A DNA stretch of 64,000 nt from Microbacterium ureisolvens. Its GTDB lineage: Bacteria > Actinomycetota > Actinomycetes > Actinomycetales > Microbacteriaceae. Positions 54,563 through 64,000 of the stretch are shown one piece after another. The notes beneath the pieces were generated by a model. The model had not been told where the DNA came from, did no database searches, and saw only the letters and a program-made list of their open reading frames with translations. The stretch's first letter is position 1. Each line of letters begins with the position of its first letter. The position numbers and the translations under genes are program-made. The stretch spans positions 434,001 to 498,000 of the forward strand of contig NZ_JAEUAX010000001.1 in assembly GCF_019511645.1 (NCBI RefSeq), written 5' to 3'.

Positions 54563-55831
54563 ATGGATCAAGGCAACACCGCATTCATCCTGATAGCGGC
54601 AGCACTCGTCCTGTTGATGACGCCAGGACTCGCGTTCTTCTACGGAGGTCTCGTCAAGGCCAAGAGCGTCATCAGCATGATGATGCTCAGCTTCGGCGCA
54701 ATGGGCCTCATCGGCGTCCTGTGGGTCGTCTACGGCTACGCGATCGCGTTCCCCGGCTCCGAAGGCCTCGTGCCGCCGTGGTCGATCGACTGGTCGGCGA
54801 TCGGGCTCGAGAGCCTGCTCGAGGTGCCGGAGGGCGCCGCCTACCCGCCGCTGGCGTTCGTCGCGTTCCAGGCCACGTTCGCCATCATCACCGTCGCGCT
54901 CGTCTCGGGCGCCATCGCCGACCGCGCCAAGTTCGGCTCGTGGATGATCTTCGCGGCGATCTGGGCGACGATCGTCTACTTCCCGGTCGCCAGCTGGGTC
55001 TTCAACTTCGGCCTCGCCGATGATGGCAGCTTCGCCTACGGCGGCTGGATCACCTACGGCATGCAGGAGTGGTTCGGCGTCGGCGCGATCGACTTCGCCG
55101 GTGGAACCGCCGTCCACATCAACGCCGGTGCGGCGGCCCTCGCCCTCGCCCTGGTCCTCGGCAAGCGCGTCGGATTCCAGAAGGGCGTCCACGTTCCGCA
55201 CAACCCGCCCTTCGTCCTCCTCGGCGCCGGTCTGCTGTGGTTCGGCTGGTTCGGTTTCAACGCCGGCTCCGAGCTCGCCGCGGACGGCACCGCCGCCCTG
55301 GCGTTCGTGAACACCATCGCCGCGCCCGCCGCAGCACTCCTGGCCTGGCTGATCGTCGAGAAGATCAAGGACGGCAAGCCCACCTCGGTCGGCGCCGCCT
55401 CGGGCGCCGTGGCCGGTCTCGTCGCGATCACCCCGGCCTGCGCCTCCCTCGACCCGATCTGGGCCATCGTGCTGGGCCTGCTCGCCGGCGCCGTGTGCGC
55501 CCTGGCGATCGAGCTCAAGTACAAGTGGGGCTTCGACGACTCGCTGGACGTCGTGGGCATCCACCTCGTCGGCGGCCTCCTCGGCACCCTGTACCTCGGC
55601 TTCTTCGCCTCGAGCACCGGCCTCTTCTGGACCGGCAACGGGACGCAGCTGCTCGTGCAGGCGATCGCCGCGTTCGCCGTGCTGATCTACTCGTTCGTGC
55701 TCGCCTACGCCATCGGCTGGATCATCCAGAAGACCGTCGGCTTCCGCGTCAAGAACGAGGACGAGGTCGCCGGTATCGACACCGTCGTCCACGGTGAAGA
55801 GGGCTACGTGCTCGAGGGCACTCGCGCCTGA
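54563..55831 (+). CDS. amt: Ammonium transporter
   Basis: A 422-residue Amt-family channel with about 11 transmembrane helices. The two pore histidines are in AVHINAGAAAL (near residue 184) and VGIHLVGGLLGT (near 334); the family FYGGLV segment is near residue 28. ATG 54563 has GAGAGG about 12 bases upstream, then TTCGAG. No glnK or glnD follows, unlike the common amtB-glnK-glnD order. Likely nitrogen-controlled through the GlnR-like boxes. Confidence 0.96.
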   Translation: MDQGNTAFILIAAALVLLMTPGLAFFYGGLVKAKSVISMMMLSFGAMGLIGVLWVVYGYAIAFPGSEGLVPPWSIDWSAIGLESLLEVPEGAAYPPLAFVAFQATFAIITVALVSGAIADRAKFGSWMIFAAIWATIVYFPVASWVFNFGLADDGSFAYGGWITYGMQEWFGVGAIDFAGGTAVHINAGAAALALALVLGKRVGFQKGVHVPHNPPFVLLGAGLLWFGWFGFNAGSELAADGTAALAFVNTIAAPAAALLAWLIVEKIKDGKPTSVGAASGAVAGLVAITPACASLDPIWAIVLGLLAGAVCALAIELKYKWGFDDSLDVVGIHLVGGLLGTLYLGFFASSTGLFWTGNGTQLLVQAIAAFAVLIYSFVLAYAIGWIIQKTVGFRVKNEDEVAGIDTVVHGEEGYVLEGTRA

Positions 55832-55850
55832 CACACGGCACCCGCTCCCA

Positions 55851-55888
55851 AAGGGCGCCGCGGTTTCCCCCCGGACCGCGGCGCCCTT
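55851..55888. terminator. Terminator after amt
   Basis: AAGGGCGCCGCGGT pairs with ACCGCGGCGCCCTT (14 pairs, 10-base loop), 19 bases after the stop. Confidence 0.85.
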
Positions 55889-55933
55889 CGGCGTTCCCGG
55901 GCGCCGACCGCCGGCGATCCTAGGATGGCGATC

Positions 55934-56458
55934 GTGACACAGCGAAGCGGGCTGCGCGGCATCCTGAGCAGTATCTTCCGACCCCGCCTCACGCGAGGTT
56001 CCTCCAGTCCGCCCGCGCCGGCGCCCGCAGACGGCCGCAGCGGACCGACGGCGACCGTGGAGGTGCCGCCTCCCGGCAGGGGAGCGCTGCGCATCACCTA
56101 CGCACCCGATCACGACGGCGACCCCGACGCGGGCGAGATCATCTGGACGTGGGTTCCCTACGCCGAGAACGACGGGCGCGGCAAGGACCGCCCGCTCCTC
56201 GTGATCGCGAGGCAGAGCGCCGATCGCGTCTACGCCGTCCGCCTCACGAGCAAGCCGCACGACGGCGACCGGGACTTCCTCGCCCTCGGAACGGGGGACT
56301 GGGATTCGCAGGGACGCCCGTCGTGGCTCGACATCGAGCAGCTCTACAGCGTGCACCGCGACAGCATGCGGCGGGAGGCCTCCGCTCTCGATCGGAACCG
56401 CTTCGCCCTGGTCGCCGACGCCCTCCACCGCCGCCACGGCTGGGAGGTCGGCAACTGA
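55934..56458 (+). CDS. Solitary PemK/MazF-like protein
   Basis: A 174-residue protein. The C-terminal half (about 60-174) resembles PemK/MazF: DAGEIIWTWVPYAENDGRGKDRPLLVIAR, then RVYAVRLTSK and WLDIEQLYSV. The first about 55 residues are basic and proline-rich and probably disordered. MazF toxins cut RNA and normally pair with an antitoxin; no antitoxin gene lies next to it. GTG 55934 is chosen because the -10 TAGGAT (55921-55926) ends seven bases before it; an ATG nine bases upstream overlaps that -10. Confidence 0.8.
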   Translation: MTQRSGLRGILSSIFRPRLTRGSSSPPAPAPADGRSGPTATVEVPPPGRGALRITYAPDHDGDPDAGEIIWTWVPYAENDGRGKDRPLLVIARQSADRVYAVRLTSKPHDGDRDFLALGTGDWDSQGRPSWLDIEQLYSVHRDSMRREASALDRNRFALVADALHRRHGWEVGN

Positions 56459-56463
56459 CGAGA

Positions 56464-56495
56464 GAAGGCCCGATCGCAGTCGCGACCGGGCCTTC
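56464..56495. terminator. Terminator between the MazF-like gene and tRNA-Val(CAC)
   Basis: GAAGGCCCG pairs with CGGGCCTTC (9 pairs) with a partly paired interior; usable from both sides. Confidence 0.7.
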
Positions 56496-56503
56496 CGTGG
56501 TGG

Positions 56504-56576
56504 TGGGCGATACCAGACTCGAACTGATGACCTCTTCCGTGTGAAGGAAGCGCGCTACCAACTGCGCCAATCGCCC
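56504..56576 (-). tRNA. tRNA-Val (anticodon CAC)
   Basis: A 73-base cloverleaf on the minus strand. Acceptor GGGCGAT pairs with ATCGCCC; anticodon stem CTTCC/GGAAG with loop TTCACAC gives CAC. T arm contains AGTTCGAGTCT. The 3' CCA is encoded (56501-56503 on plus as TGG). Confidence 0.95.
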
Positions 56577-56731
56577 GTTCCCCGAGGGGGACGAGTAACA
56601 ACCTTACCGGATGCGGGACGGTGCCTCGCACCACATCGGCGAGACACGCGCGGGGTGCACTCGGTTTTGCAGGACGCCCAGGATCGGTTAGAGTCTTTCA
56701 AGTGCCCGGGTGAACAACCCGGGAACGAAAT

Positions 56732-56804
56732 GCGGATGTAGCGCAGTTGGTAGCGCATCACCTTGCCAAGGTGAGGGTCGCGAGTTCGAGTCTCGTCATC
56801 CGCT
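56732..56804 (+). tRNA. tRNA-Gly (anticodon GCC)
   Basis: A 73-base cloverleaf. Acceptor GCGGATG pairs with CATCCGC, discriminator T; anticodon stem TCACC/GGTGA with loop TTGCCAA gives GCC. T arm contains AGTTCGAGTCT. CCA is not encoded. First of three tRNAs on the plus strand. Confidence 0.96.
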
Positions 56805-56858
56805 CGAGTGCAGGGATCCCCTCCGGGGGATCACGGCACGTGGGGTCAAACCACACGC

Positions 56859-56929
56859 GGTGGCGTGGCCGAGCGGCTAGGCACCGGCCTGCAAAGCCGT
56901 TTACACGGGTTCGAATCCCGTCGCCACCT
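56859..56929 (+). tRNA. tRNA-Cys (anticodon GCA)
   Basis: A 71-base cloverleaf. Acceptor GGTGGCG pairs with CGCCACC, discriminator T. Anticodon loop CTGCAAA gives GCA; T arm contains GGTTCGAATCC. It follows tRNA-Gly by 54 bases and precedes tRNA-Val by 28. Confidence 0.95.
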
Positions 56930-56957
56930 CCACTCGAACTGAATAGCCCCTTCACGG

Positions 56958-57029
56958 GCGCGATTGGCGCAGCGGTAGCGCGCTTCCCTGACACGGAAGA
57001 GGTCACTGGTTCGATCCCAGTATCGCGCA
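56958..57029 (+). tRNA. tRNA-Val (anticodon GAC)
   Basis: A 72-base cloverleaf. Acceptor GCGCGAT pairs with ATCGCGC, discriminator A, encoded CCA to 57032; anticodon stem CTTCC/GGAAG with loop CTGACAC gives GAC. The sequence is closely similar to the oppositely oriented tRNA-Val(CAC), indicating local duplication. Confidence 0.96.
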
Positions 57030-57036
57030 CCACCTG

Positions 57037-57062
57037 AAAACCCCCGCCTCGGCGGGGGTTTT
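57037..57062 (+). terminator. Terminator of the tRNA cluster
   Basis: AAAACCCCCGCC pairs with GGCGGGGGTTTT (12 pairs, 2-base centre), ending in a T-run: a classical intrinsic terminator. Confidence 0.9.
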
Positions 57063-57076
57063 GTCACTCGCGGCTC

Positions 57077-57289
57077 TCAGCGGACCTGCTCCGCCGGGTA
57101 CACATCCCTGATTCGCTCTCGGAAGAATCTGCCCGCGCTGTCGGCTTCGCGCAGCCCCCGGTGCACCGATGGGGGGACCGCGAAATAGCGGTACACGTCG
57201 CCGGAGGTGAACTCGAGTTCGAGCACCGCCGTGCCGGCGTCGTACCCGGCCGACGCGATCGCCGCGGAATCCAGACGGTGTCGTCGCAC
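57077..57289 (-). CDS. KTSC-domain small protein
   Basis: A 70-residue protein that fills one KTSC domain: an LDSAAIASAGYD opening (where many have S-x-x-I-x-x-I-x-Y) then LELEFTSGDVYRYFAVPP. KTSC domains occur alone or with lysyl-tRNA synthetase and are of unknown function. GTG 57289 lies six bases after a minus-strand TAGCCT, implying a leaderless message. Its stop is 14 bases from the tRNA terminator. Confidence 0.88.
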   Translation of the reverse strand: MRRHRLDSAAIASAGYDAGTAVLELEFTSGDVYRYFAVPPSVHRGLREADSAGRFFRERIRDVYPAEQVR

Positions 57290-57338
57290 GGCCTCAGGCT
57301 ACGTCGGCGCGGAGCGAGGTTCGCCCGACACGCGCCGT

Positions 57339-58375
57339 TCACGCGTTCAGCTCGGCGAGGATCCGCGGATACACGTCGATGTGGGCGCGCGCGCCGAGGA
57401 AGACGTCGGCGTGGCCGTACCCGCGGAGCACCGTGAGCGAGTGCCGCCCTGGCTGATGCCGTTCGAGGTACGCGTGGGTCTTCCTCTGGCTGTCGGGCAG
57501 GAACGCGCGGTTCTGCGCGCCCGCGAACAGTGCGAACCTGGCGTGGGTCTGCGGTGCGACCGCCGCGAATCTCGGGGGGAGTCCGCCCTTGGGCCGGAGG
57601 GACACCAGCTGGCCCGCGCGGTCGGATGCCGCCAGCTGGGCGTAGAAGCTCATCGGCACGCGGCCGAACTCGGTCGCGACCCAGTCGTGGGTCGCGGCAT
57701 CCAGATTCGCGTGCCGCCAGAGCGCAGGATGCCCCGATCCGAGCGCGAAGCTCGCCATGTTGCAGCTCGCATTGGTGCACTCGGCATGCCACACGCGCAC
57801 CGCGTTCCGGGTCACCCGGGCGAGCGCGCCCTCGGGGCCGTCCCGCCAGGGAACGTCGACGTACGACTGCGTGCGCTGCATGAGCGGCCGCAGCGTGTGC
57901 AGCTTCACGCGCGCGAACGGCGGCATCACCGGGTGCAGCGACACTCCGTTCGACACGATCACCTCGACCTCCGGCACGAGCCCGCTCACCGCCGCCATGC
58001 TGAGGGCCGTCGATCCCTGACAGTGCGCCACCGCGCCGAGGGACGAAGCTCCGGTCTGTGCGAGCACGTGGCGGACGGCCGCCGGGATGTCGTTGAGCGC
58101 GACGTCGTCGAGCGTCCAGGGGCGCGGGTCGAGGTCGGTCGAACCGCGCCAGTTGAGCATCCACACGTCCCAGCCGTCATCGAGGAGCACGTCGACGAGC
58201 GTGCGGGCGAGGGGAGGCCGGAACGATTCCGCTCGCATCGCCACACCGTGCAGCAGCAGGATGGGGCCCTTGGTGGGCTCGGTGTCGGTGCGCACCCGGA
58301 TGAGGGTGATCGTCACGCCGTCGCCGGCGTCGATGAAATGGACCTCGTCGTGGTGCCGGAAGCGTGCCGTGGCCC

Positions 58376-58379
<4 letters not shown>
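57339..58379 (-). CDS. Alpha/beta hydrolase with cysteine nucleophile (PHA-synthase-like)
   Basis: A 346-residue cytoplasmic alpha/beta-hydrolase. Early motif LLLHGVAMRAESF gives the oxyanion site. The nucleophile elbow reads AHCQGST with cysteine at 120 instead of serine, as in polyhydroxyalkanoate synthases. The later GYGHADVFLG contains the histidine. It overlaps the stop of the GMC oxidoreductase by four bases, so the two form a coupled pair. A hydrolase or acyltransferase acting on the oxidised lipid of this cluster is likely but not proven. Confidence 0.85.
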
Positions 58380-60820
<2,441 letters not shown>

Positions 60821-61154
60821 GCTCTGCGTCGTTCTGGTGCTGCGTACGGATCATCGACTCCCTCTCTGCGGGCTCGGCGACACACTCGGTGGAGACGGTC
60901 GTACACCGGAGGAGTCCATCGCGCCGCAGGAGATACGTCGCCGAACCACCCCCCTCGGCACTCAAACTAGTGATCCGGACGACGGCGCCGCAACGGATGC
61001 GGCGCCCTGTCATCCGCTGGCGCGAGCGGTCGCCGGGAACATATCCGGGCGGGATGTACGAAGGATGGCCCGTGGGTGCTCTCCATCACTATGATTCGGG
61101 CAGATCCACGGACGTGCCCTCCCGCGTTAACAGCCGGCTACGAGGAGACCCAAG
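60821..61154. other. Divergent intergenic region (334 bases) between the GMC and dioxygenase genes
   Basis: No gene is visible. It contains a perfect 9-pair hairpin (GGCGCCGCA/TGCGGCGCC, 60984-61006), a canonical -10 for the plus strand (TATGAT at 61090) and a ribosome binding site GGAGA before GTG 61155. CAAACTAGTGATCC at about 60964-60977 is a possible operator or -10 for the minus strand. Confidence 0.6.
61090..61095 (+). promoter_or_regulatory. -10 element of the dioxygenase-P450 operon
   Basis: TATGAT lies about 60 bases before the GTG start. No good -35 sits 17 bases upstream, which suggests an activated or inducible promoter. Confidence 0.5.
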
Positions 61155-62990
61155 GTGCTCAGACGCTTCTACGCAAGGATCAACCGCACGAGGCCTTGGT
61201 ATCGGCTCCCCTTTCTTCTGGGTCTGTTCAACCTCATCGCACTGCGTGACGAACTGCGGGAGGACAACCTCGTCGACACACGCACTCCCGGCGGCGTGGG
61301 CCGCACTCCGGGTGTGACGTCAGCGACGGCAGGCGAAGAACGACGACGGTTCCGCACCGCCGACGGCTCGTACAACGACCTGAGCGACCCCGACATGGGG
61401 CGCGCGGGCACGCGGTTCGCGCGCAACGTGCCGCTGGAGCATGCGTGGCCGGCCGAGGGGGACGAGCTGATGACGCCCAACCCGCGCGAGGTCAGCCGGA
61501 CCCTGATGCGCCGCGAGACGTTCACCCCCGCGACCTCGATCAACCTCCTCGCCGCCGCATGGATCCAGTTCCAGACGCACGACTGGTTCGCGCACGGGAG
61601 GGAGCCCGCCGACGTCATCGAGATCGACGTCGCCGAGGGCGACGACTGGTTCGAGAACCCGATGCGGATCCCGCGCACGAAAGTGGACGACACCCGCACG
61701 GACGCCGATCGCGACCTTCCTCCCACCTTCGTCAACAGCAACTCGCACTGGTGGGACGCGTCGTCGATCTACGGCAGCACGCCCGAACGGCGCGAGCAGG
61801 TGCGCAGCCACGTGGACGGCAAGCTCGTGCTCAAGGACGGCAATCTGCCTCTCGACCCGGCGACGGGCGTCGCCCTCACCGGGTTCAGCGAGAACTGGTG
61901 GGTGGGTCTGGGCCTGCTGCACACCCTCTTCACGCTCGAGCACAACGCCATCTGCGATCAACTGAAGAAGGACTATCCGGGGATGACCGAGGATGAGCTC
62001 TTCGGCACCGCGCAGCTTGTCGTCTCGGCGCTTCTCGCCAAGATCCACACCGTGGAATGGACTCCCGCGATCATCGCGCACCCCGTGCTCAAGGTGGCGA
62101 TGCGAGCCAACTGGTGGGGGCTCGCAGAGGAGAAGCTCCACCGCATGTTCGGACGTCTGAGCAAGAGCGAGGTCATCAGCGGCATCCCCGGCTCCGCGTT
62201 CGACCACCACGGCTCGCCGTACCAGCTCACCGAGGAGTTCGCGGCGGTCTACCGTCTGCACCCCCTCCTTCCCGACACCCTCGAGGTCCACTCGCTCGAC
62301 GACGGCACGCTGGTGGACAGCATGGAGTTCCAGGAGATCATCCTGCTCAATGCGCATCGCGTGCTCACCTCGGGCGCGAGGGTCCAGGACCTCTGGTACT
62401 CGTTCGGGGTGCAGCATCCGGGAGCCGTCCAGCTGCACAACTTCCCGCGCTGGATGCAGGACCTCACGCTGCCCGACGGGCTCCGCCTCGATCTCGCGGC
62501 CCTCGACATCATGCGCGACCGAGAGCGCGGTGTGCCGCGGTACAACGAGTTCCGGCGGCAGCTGCATCTGAAGCCCGCCGAGACGTTCGACGAGCTCACC
62601 GACAACCCCGCGTGGGCGAGGGAGCTGGAGGCCATGTACGGGGACATCGAGAAGGTCGATCTGCAGGTCGGCATGCATGCCGAGACGCCGCCACCGGGAT
62701 TCGGGTTCAGCGACACGGCCTTCCGCGTCTTCATCCTGATGGCGAGCCGCCGGCTCAAGAGCGACCGGTTCATCACCGACTGCTACACCGAGGAGTACTA
62801 CACGAAGACCGGGATGCAGTGGATCGCCGACAACACGATGACCTCGGTGCTGCTCCGCCACTACCCGCAGCTCGCCCCGTCGCTGGAAGGGGTCAAGAAC
62901 GCGTTCGCCCCGTGGAAGGTCCAGACGGCGACGCACGCCACCACGCCCGCCGCAGACACGGCGCACGCGACGGCGGTGACGGGGAAGTGA
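61155..62990 (+). CDS. Alpha-dioxygenase-like animal-type haem peroxidase (fatty-acid dioxygenase)
   Basis: A 611-residue protein. Key haem and substrate residues match the plant alpha-dioxygenase and cyclo-oxygenase superfamily: distal histidine in QFQTHDWFAHG (His142), EHNAICDQL (near 268), proximal histidine in AKIHTVEWTPA (His298), and the radical tyrosine in AAVYRLHPLLPD (Tyr366). Such enzymes insert oxygen into fatty acids to give hydroperoxides. The N-terminus is basic, and no signal peptide is evident. GTG 61155 has GGAGA upstream, and its stop overlaps the P450 start (GTGA). Confidence 0.88.
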   Translation: MLRRFYARINRTRPWYRLPFLLGLFNLIALRDELREDNLVDTRTPGGVGRTPGVTSATAGEERRRFRTADGSYNDLSDPDMGRAGTRFARNVPLEHAWPAEGDELMTPNPREVSRTLMRRETFTPATSINLLAAAWIQFQTHDWFAHGREPADVIEIDVAEGDDWFENPMRIPRTKVDDTRTDADRDLPPTFVNSNSHWWDASSIYGSTPERREQVRSHVDGKLVLKDGNLPLDPATGVALTGFSENWWVGLGLLHTLFTLEHNAICDQLKKDYPGMTEDELFGTAQLVVSALLAKIHTVEWTPAIIAHPVLKVAMRANWWGLAEEKLHRMFGRLSKSEVISGIPGSAFDHHGSPYQLTEEFAAVYRLHPLLPDTLEVHSLDDGTLVDSMEFQEIILLNAHRVLTSGARVQDLWYSFGVQHPGAVQLHNFPRWMQDLTLPDGLRLDLAALDIMRDRERGVPRYNEFRRQLHLKPAETFDELTDNPAWARELEAMYGDIEKVDLQVGMHAETPPPGFGFSDTAFRVFILMASRRLKSDRFITDCYTEEYYTKTGMQWIADNTMTSVLLRHYPQLAPSLEGVKNAFAPWKVQTATHATTPAADTAHATAVTGK

Positions 62991-64000
62991 CGCGCAAGCC
63001 GCTGCCCCCGGGACGCTTCGGGCTGCCCTGGCTGGGCGAGACCCTGTCGATCCTCCGCAACAACCACGGGTTCTACAAGGACCGCGTCGAGAAGTATGGC
63101 CCGATCTTCAAGACGAGGCTGTTCGGGAACAGCTTCGTGATCTTCTCGGGGCACGAGGCGTTCCACACCTTCGCGACCGACGAGCGCATCGTGCGCGGCG
63201 ACGCGGACCCGATCTCGGCGGAGCAGATCTTCGTGAACTCGCTCGCCCTGATGGACGGTTCCGAGCACCACCTCCGCAAGTCCGTCATGCTCCGCGCGGT
63301 GGGCTTCCGCTCGGCGATCGCGTCGTACCTTCCGACGATGCAGGAGCTGCTCCAGCGCACGATCGACCCGTGGCTGACCAGCGGCACGGGCGACGACCTG
63401 CGGGCGGACCTGCAGCGCTTCGCCGCGCGGCTGACCGGTGCGCTCTACACGGGCGACCGCAGCGAGGAGCACGCGGCAGAGCTCGACCGCCACCTCGCGA
63501 ACATGCGCGATGCGTTCATGACGCTGCCCGTGCCGATCCCCGGCACGAAGTACGGGAAGGCCATCGCGGGTCGTAAGCGCCTGGACGAGATCATCGGCGA
63601 AGCACTGGAGAAGCACCAGCGGGGCGGCTACGACGACATCGTGTCGCGGATGATGGTCGCCGCGACCGACGCCGACATTCCGGTCGATGCGCTGCGCGGC
63701 GACATCCGCCATCTCATCTTCGCGGGGCAGGGCGGCTACTTCGTGCCGCTCACGCTCACCACGATGATCGTGGGTCAGCACCCCGACATCATGGAGCGCG
63801 CCCGTGCGGAGGTGCTGGCAGTCTCGCCTGACGGACCGGTGACGATGGAGCAGATCGAGAGGATGGAGTACCTCGAGCAGATCTCCAAGGAGGTGCGCCG
63901 GTACTTCGCGATGAATTCGGCGACCTTCTTCGGGCGCGTGCAGTCCGACATGGAGGTGGGCGGGTACCGCATTCCGAAGGGATGGGGCGCGATGGGCGGC
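62987..64000 (+). CDS. Cytochrome P450, CYP74-like I-helix (3' part missing)
   Basis: The first 338 residues of a P450, cut by the right edge before the haem cysteine. It starts PPGRFGLPWLGETL, the usual proline-rich entry. The K-helix ExxR is EVRR (Glu302-Arg305). In the I-helix the oxygen-activating acid-alcohol pair (AGxDT) is absent; the segment is FAGQGGYFVP (residues 245-254), resembling the FNAFGGF stretch of hydroperoxide-using CYP74 enzymes. Coupled to a fatty-acid dioxygenase gene, it probably rearranges hydroperoxides without a reductase. Confidence 0.88.
   Translation, partial: MTRKPLPPGRFGLPWLGETLSILRNNHGFYKDRVEKYGPIFKTRLFGNSFVIFSGHEAFHTFATDERIVRGDADPISAEQIFVNSLALMDGSEHHLRKSVMLRAVGFRSAIASYLPTMQELLQRTIDPWLTSGTGDDLRADLQRFAARLTGALYTGDRSEEHAAELDRHLANMRDAFMTLPVPIPGTKYGKAIAGRKRLDEIIGEALEKHQRGGYDDIVSRMMVAATDADIPVDALRGDIRHLIFAGQGGYFVPLTLTTMIVGQHPDIMERARAEVLAVSPDGPVTMEQIERMEYLEQISKEVRRYFAMNSATFFGRVQSDMEVGGYRIPKGWGAMGG

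Noticed and set aside
55925..55933. Upstream ATG for the MazF-like gene
   Set aside because: It overlaps the -10 element TAGGAT; the GTG at 55934 fits a leaderless start.
56504..57029. tRNA cluster as an integration site for a mobile element
   Set aside because: No integrase, no direct repeat of a tRNA 3' end and no mobile-element genes are seen nearby.

Overview
This window looks like a chromosomal segment of a high-GC actinobacterium, most likely a Microbacteriaceae member close to Microbacterium. The evidence is a GC content of roughly 70%, many GTG starts, GTGA/ATGA stop-start overlaps, and actinobacterial marker sets: glnA2-glnE-glnA1 with RDD and DUF4191 genes, SepH, DUF4193/DUF3093/dut/DUF3710/DUF3159, PAC2-sigA, and homodimeric AceE beside a PucR-type regulator. 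I see no insertion sequence, prophage, integrase or CRISPR array. Almost all of the window is core genome.

Layout. 1-5.4 kb: PucR/FasR-type regulator (cut by the edge), aceE, tRNA-Val(TAC), amino-acid permease. 5.4-9.5 kb: zinc-ribbon coiled-coil protein, PolA-like polymerase, RNase P RNA, polyphosphate glucokinase. 9.3-17.6 kb: nitrogen-assimilation block (glnA2, adenylyltransferase glnE, glnA1) with a GlnR-like operator before glnA1; a matching box precedes amt at 54.4 kb. 17.7-24.8 kb: E2 (sucB/dlaT), lpd, leucyl aminopeptidase, PAC2 protein. 25-30 kb: sigA with a structured leader, a CofE-like ligase, an ATP-grasp ligase, and two consecutive alanine-racemase-family genes with reciprocal losses. 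30-36 kb: topoisomerase IV (parE and parC convergent) and a phosphodiesterase. 36-45 kb: sepH, DUF4193, DUF3093, dut, DUF3710, DUF3159, aconitase, dxs. 45-54 kb: beta-oxidation pair, RNase D, DUF3000, SufE, rhodanese, ZapE. 54.4-57 kb: amt, a solitary MazF/PemK-like gene, and a four-tRNA cluster (Val, Gly, Cys, Val). 57-64 kb: an accessory-looking oxidative lipid module with a PHA-synthase-like hydrolase, a GMC oxidoreductase, an alpha-dioxygenase-like haem peroxidase and a P450 (cut by the edge).

How the genes work together. AceE, the E2 and Lpd can form a pyruvate dehydrogenase feeding aconitase and the TCA cycle. GlnA1 carries the tyrosine loop that GlnE would adenylylate, and the GlnR-like boxes link glnA1 and amt transcription. 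Eleven genes have a TANNNT -10 element only 6-7 bases before the start codon, which implies leaderless mRNAs and decides several starts.

The two most novel-looking systems are: (i) the split racemase with two amide-forming ligases, where one racemase keeps the PLP lysine but lacks the catalytic tyrosine region and the other keeps the tyrosine domain but has lost the lysine, suggesting an obligate heterodimer; and (ii) a translationally coupled fatty-acid dioxygenase and a P450 that lacks the oxygen-activating acid-alcohol pair, suggesting a bacterial oxylipin (hydroperoxide-isomerising) pathway. All functional calls come from reading motifs; no database search was run.
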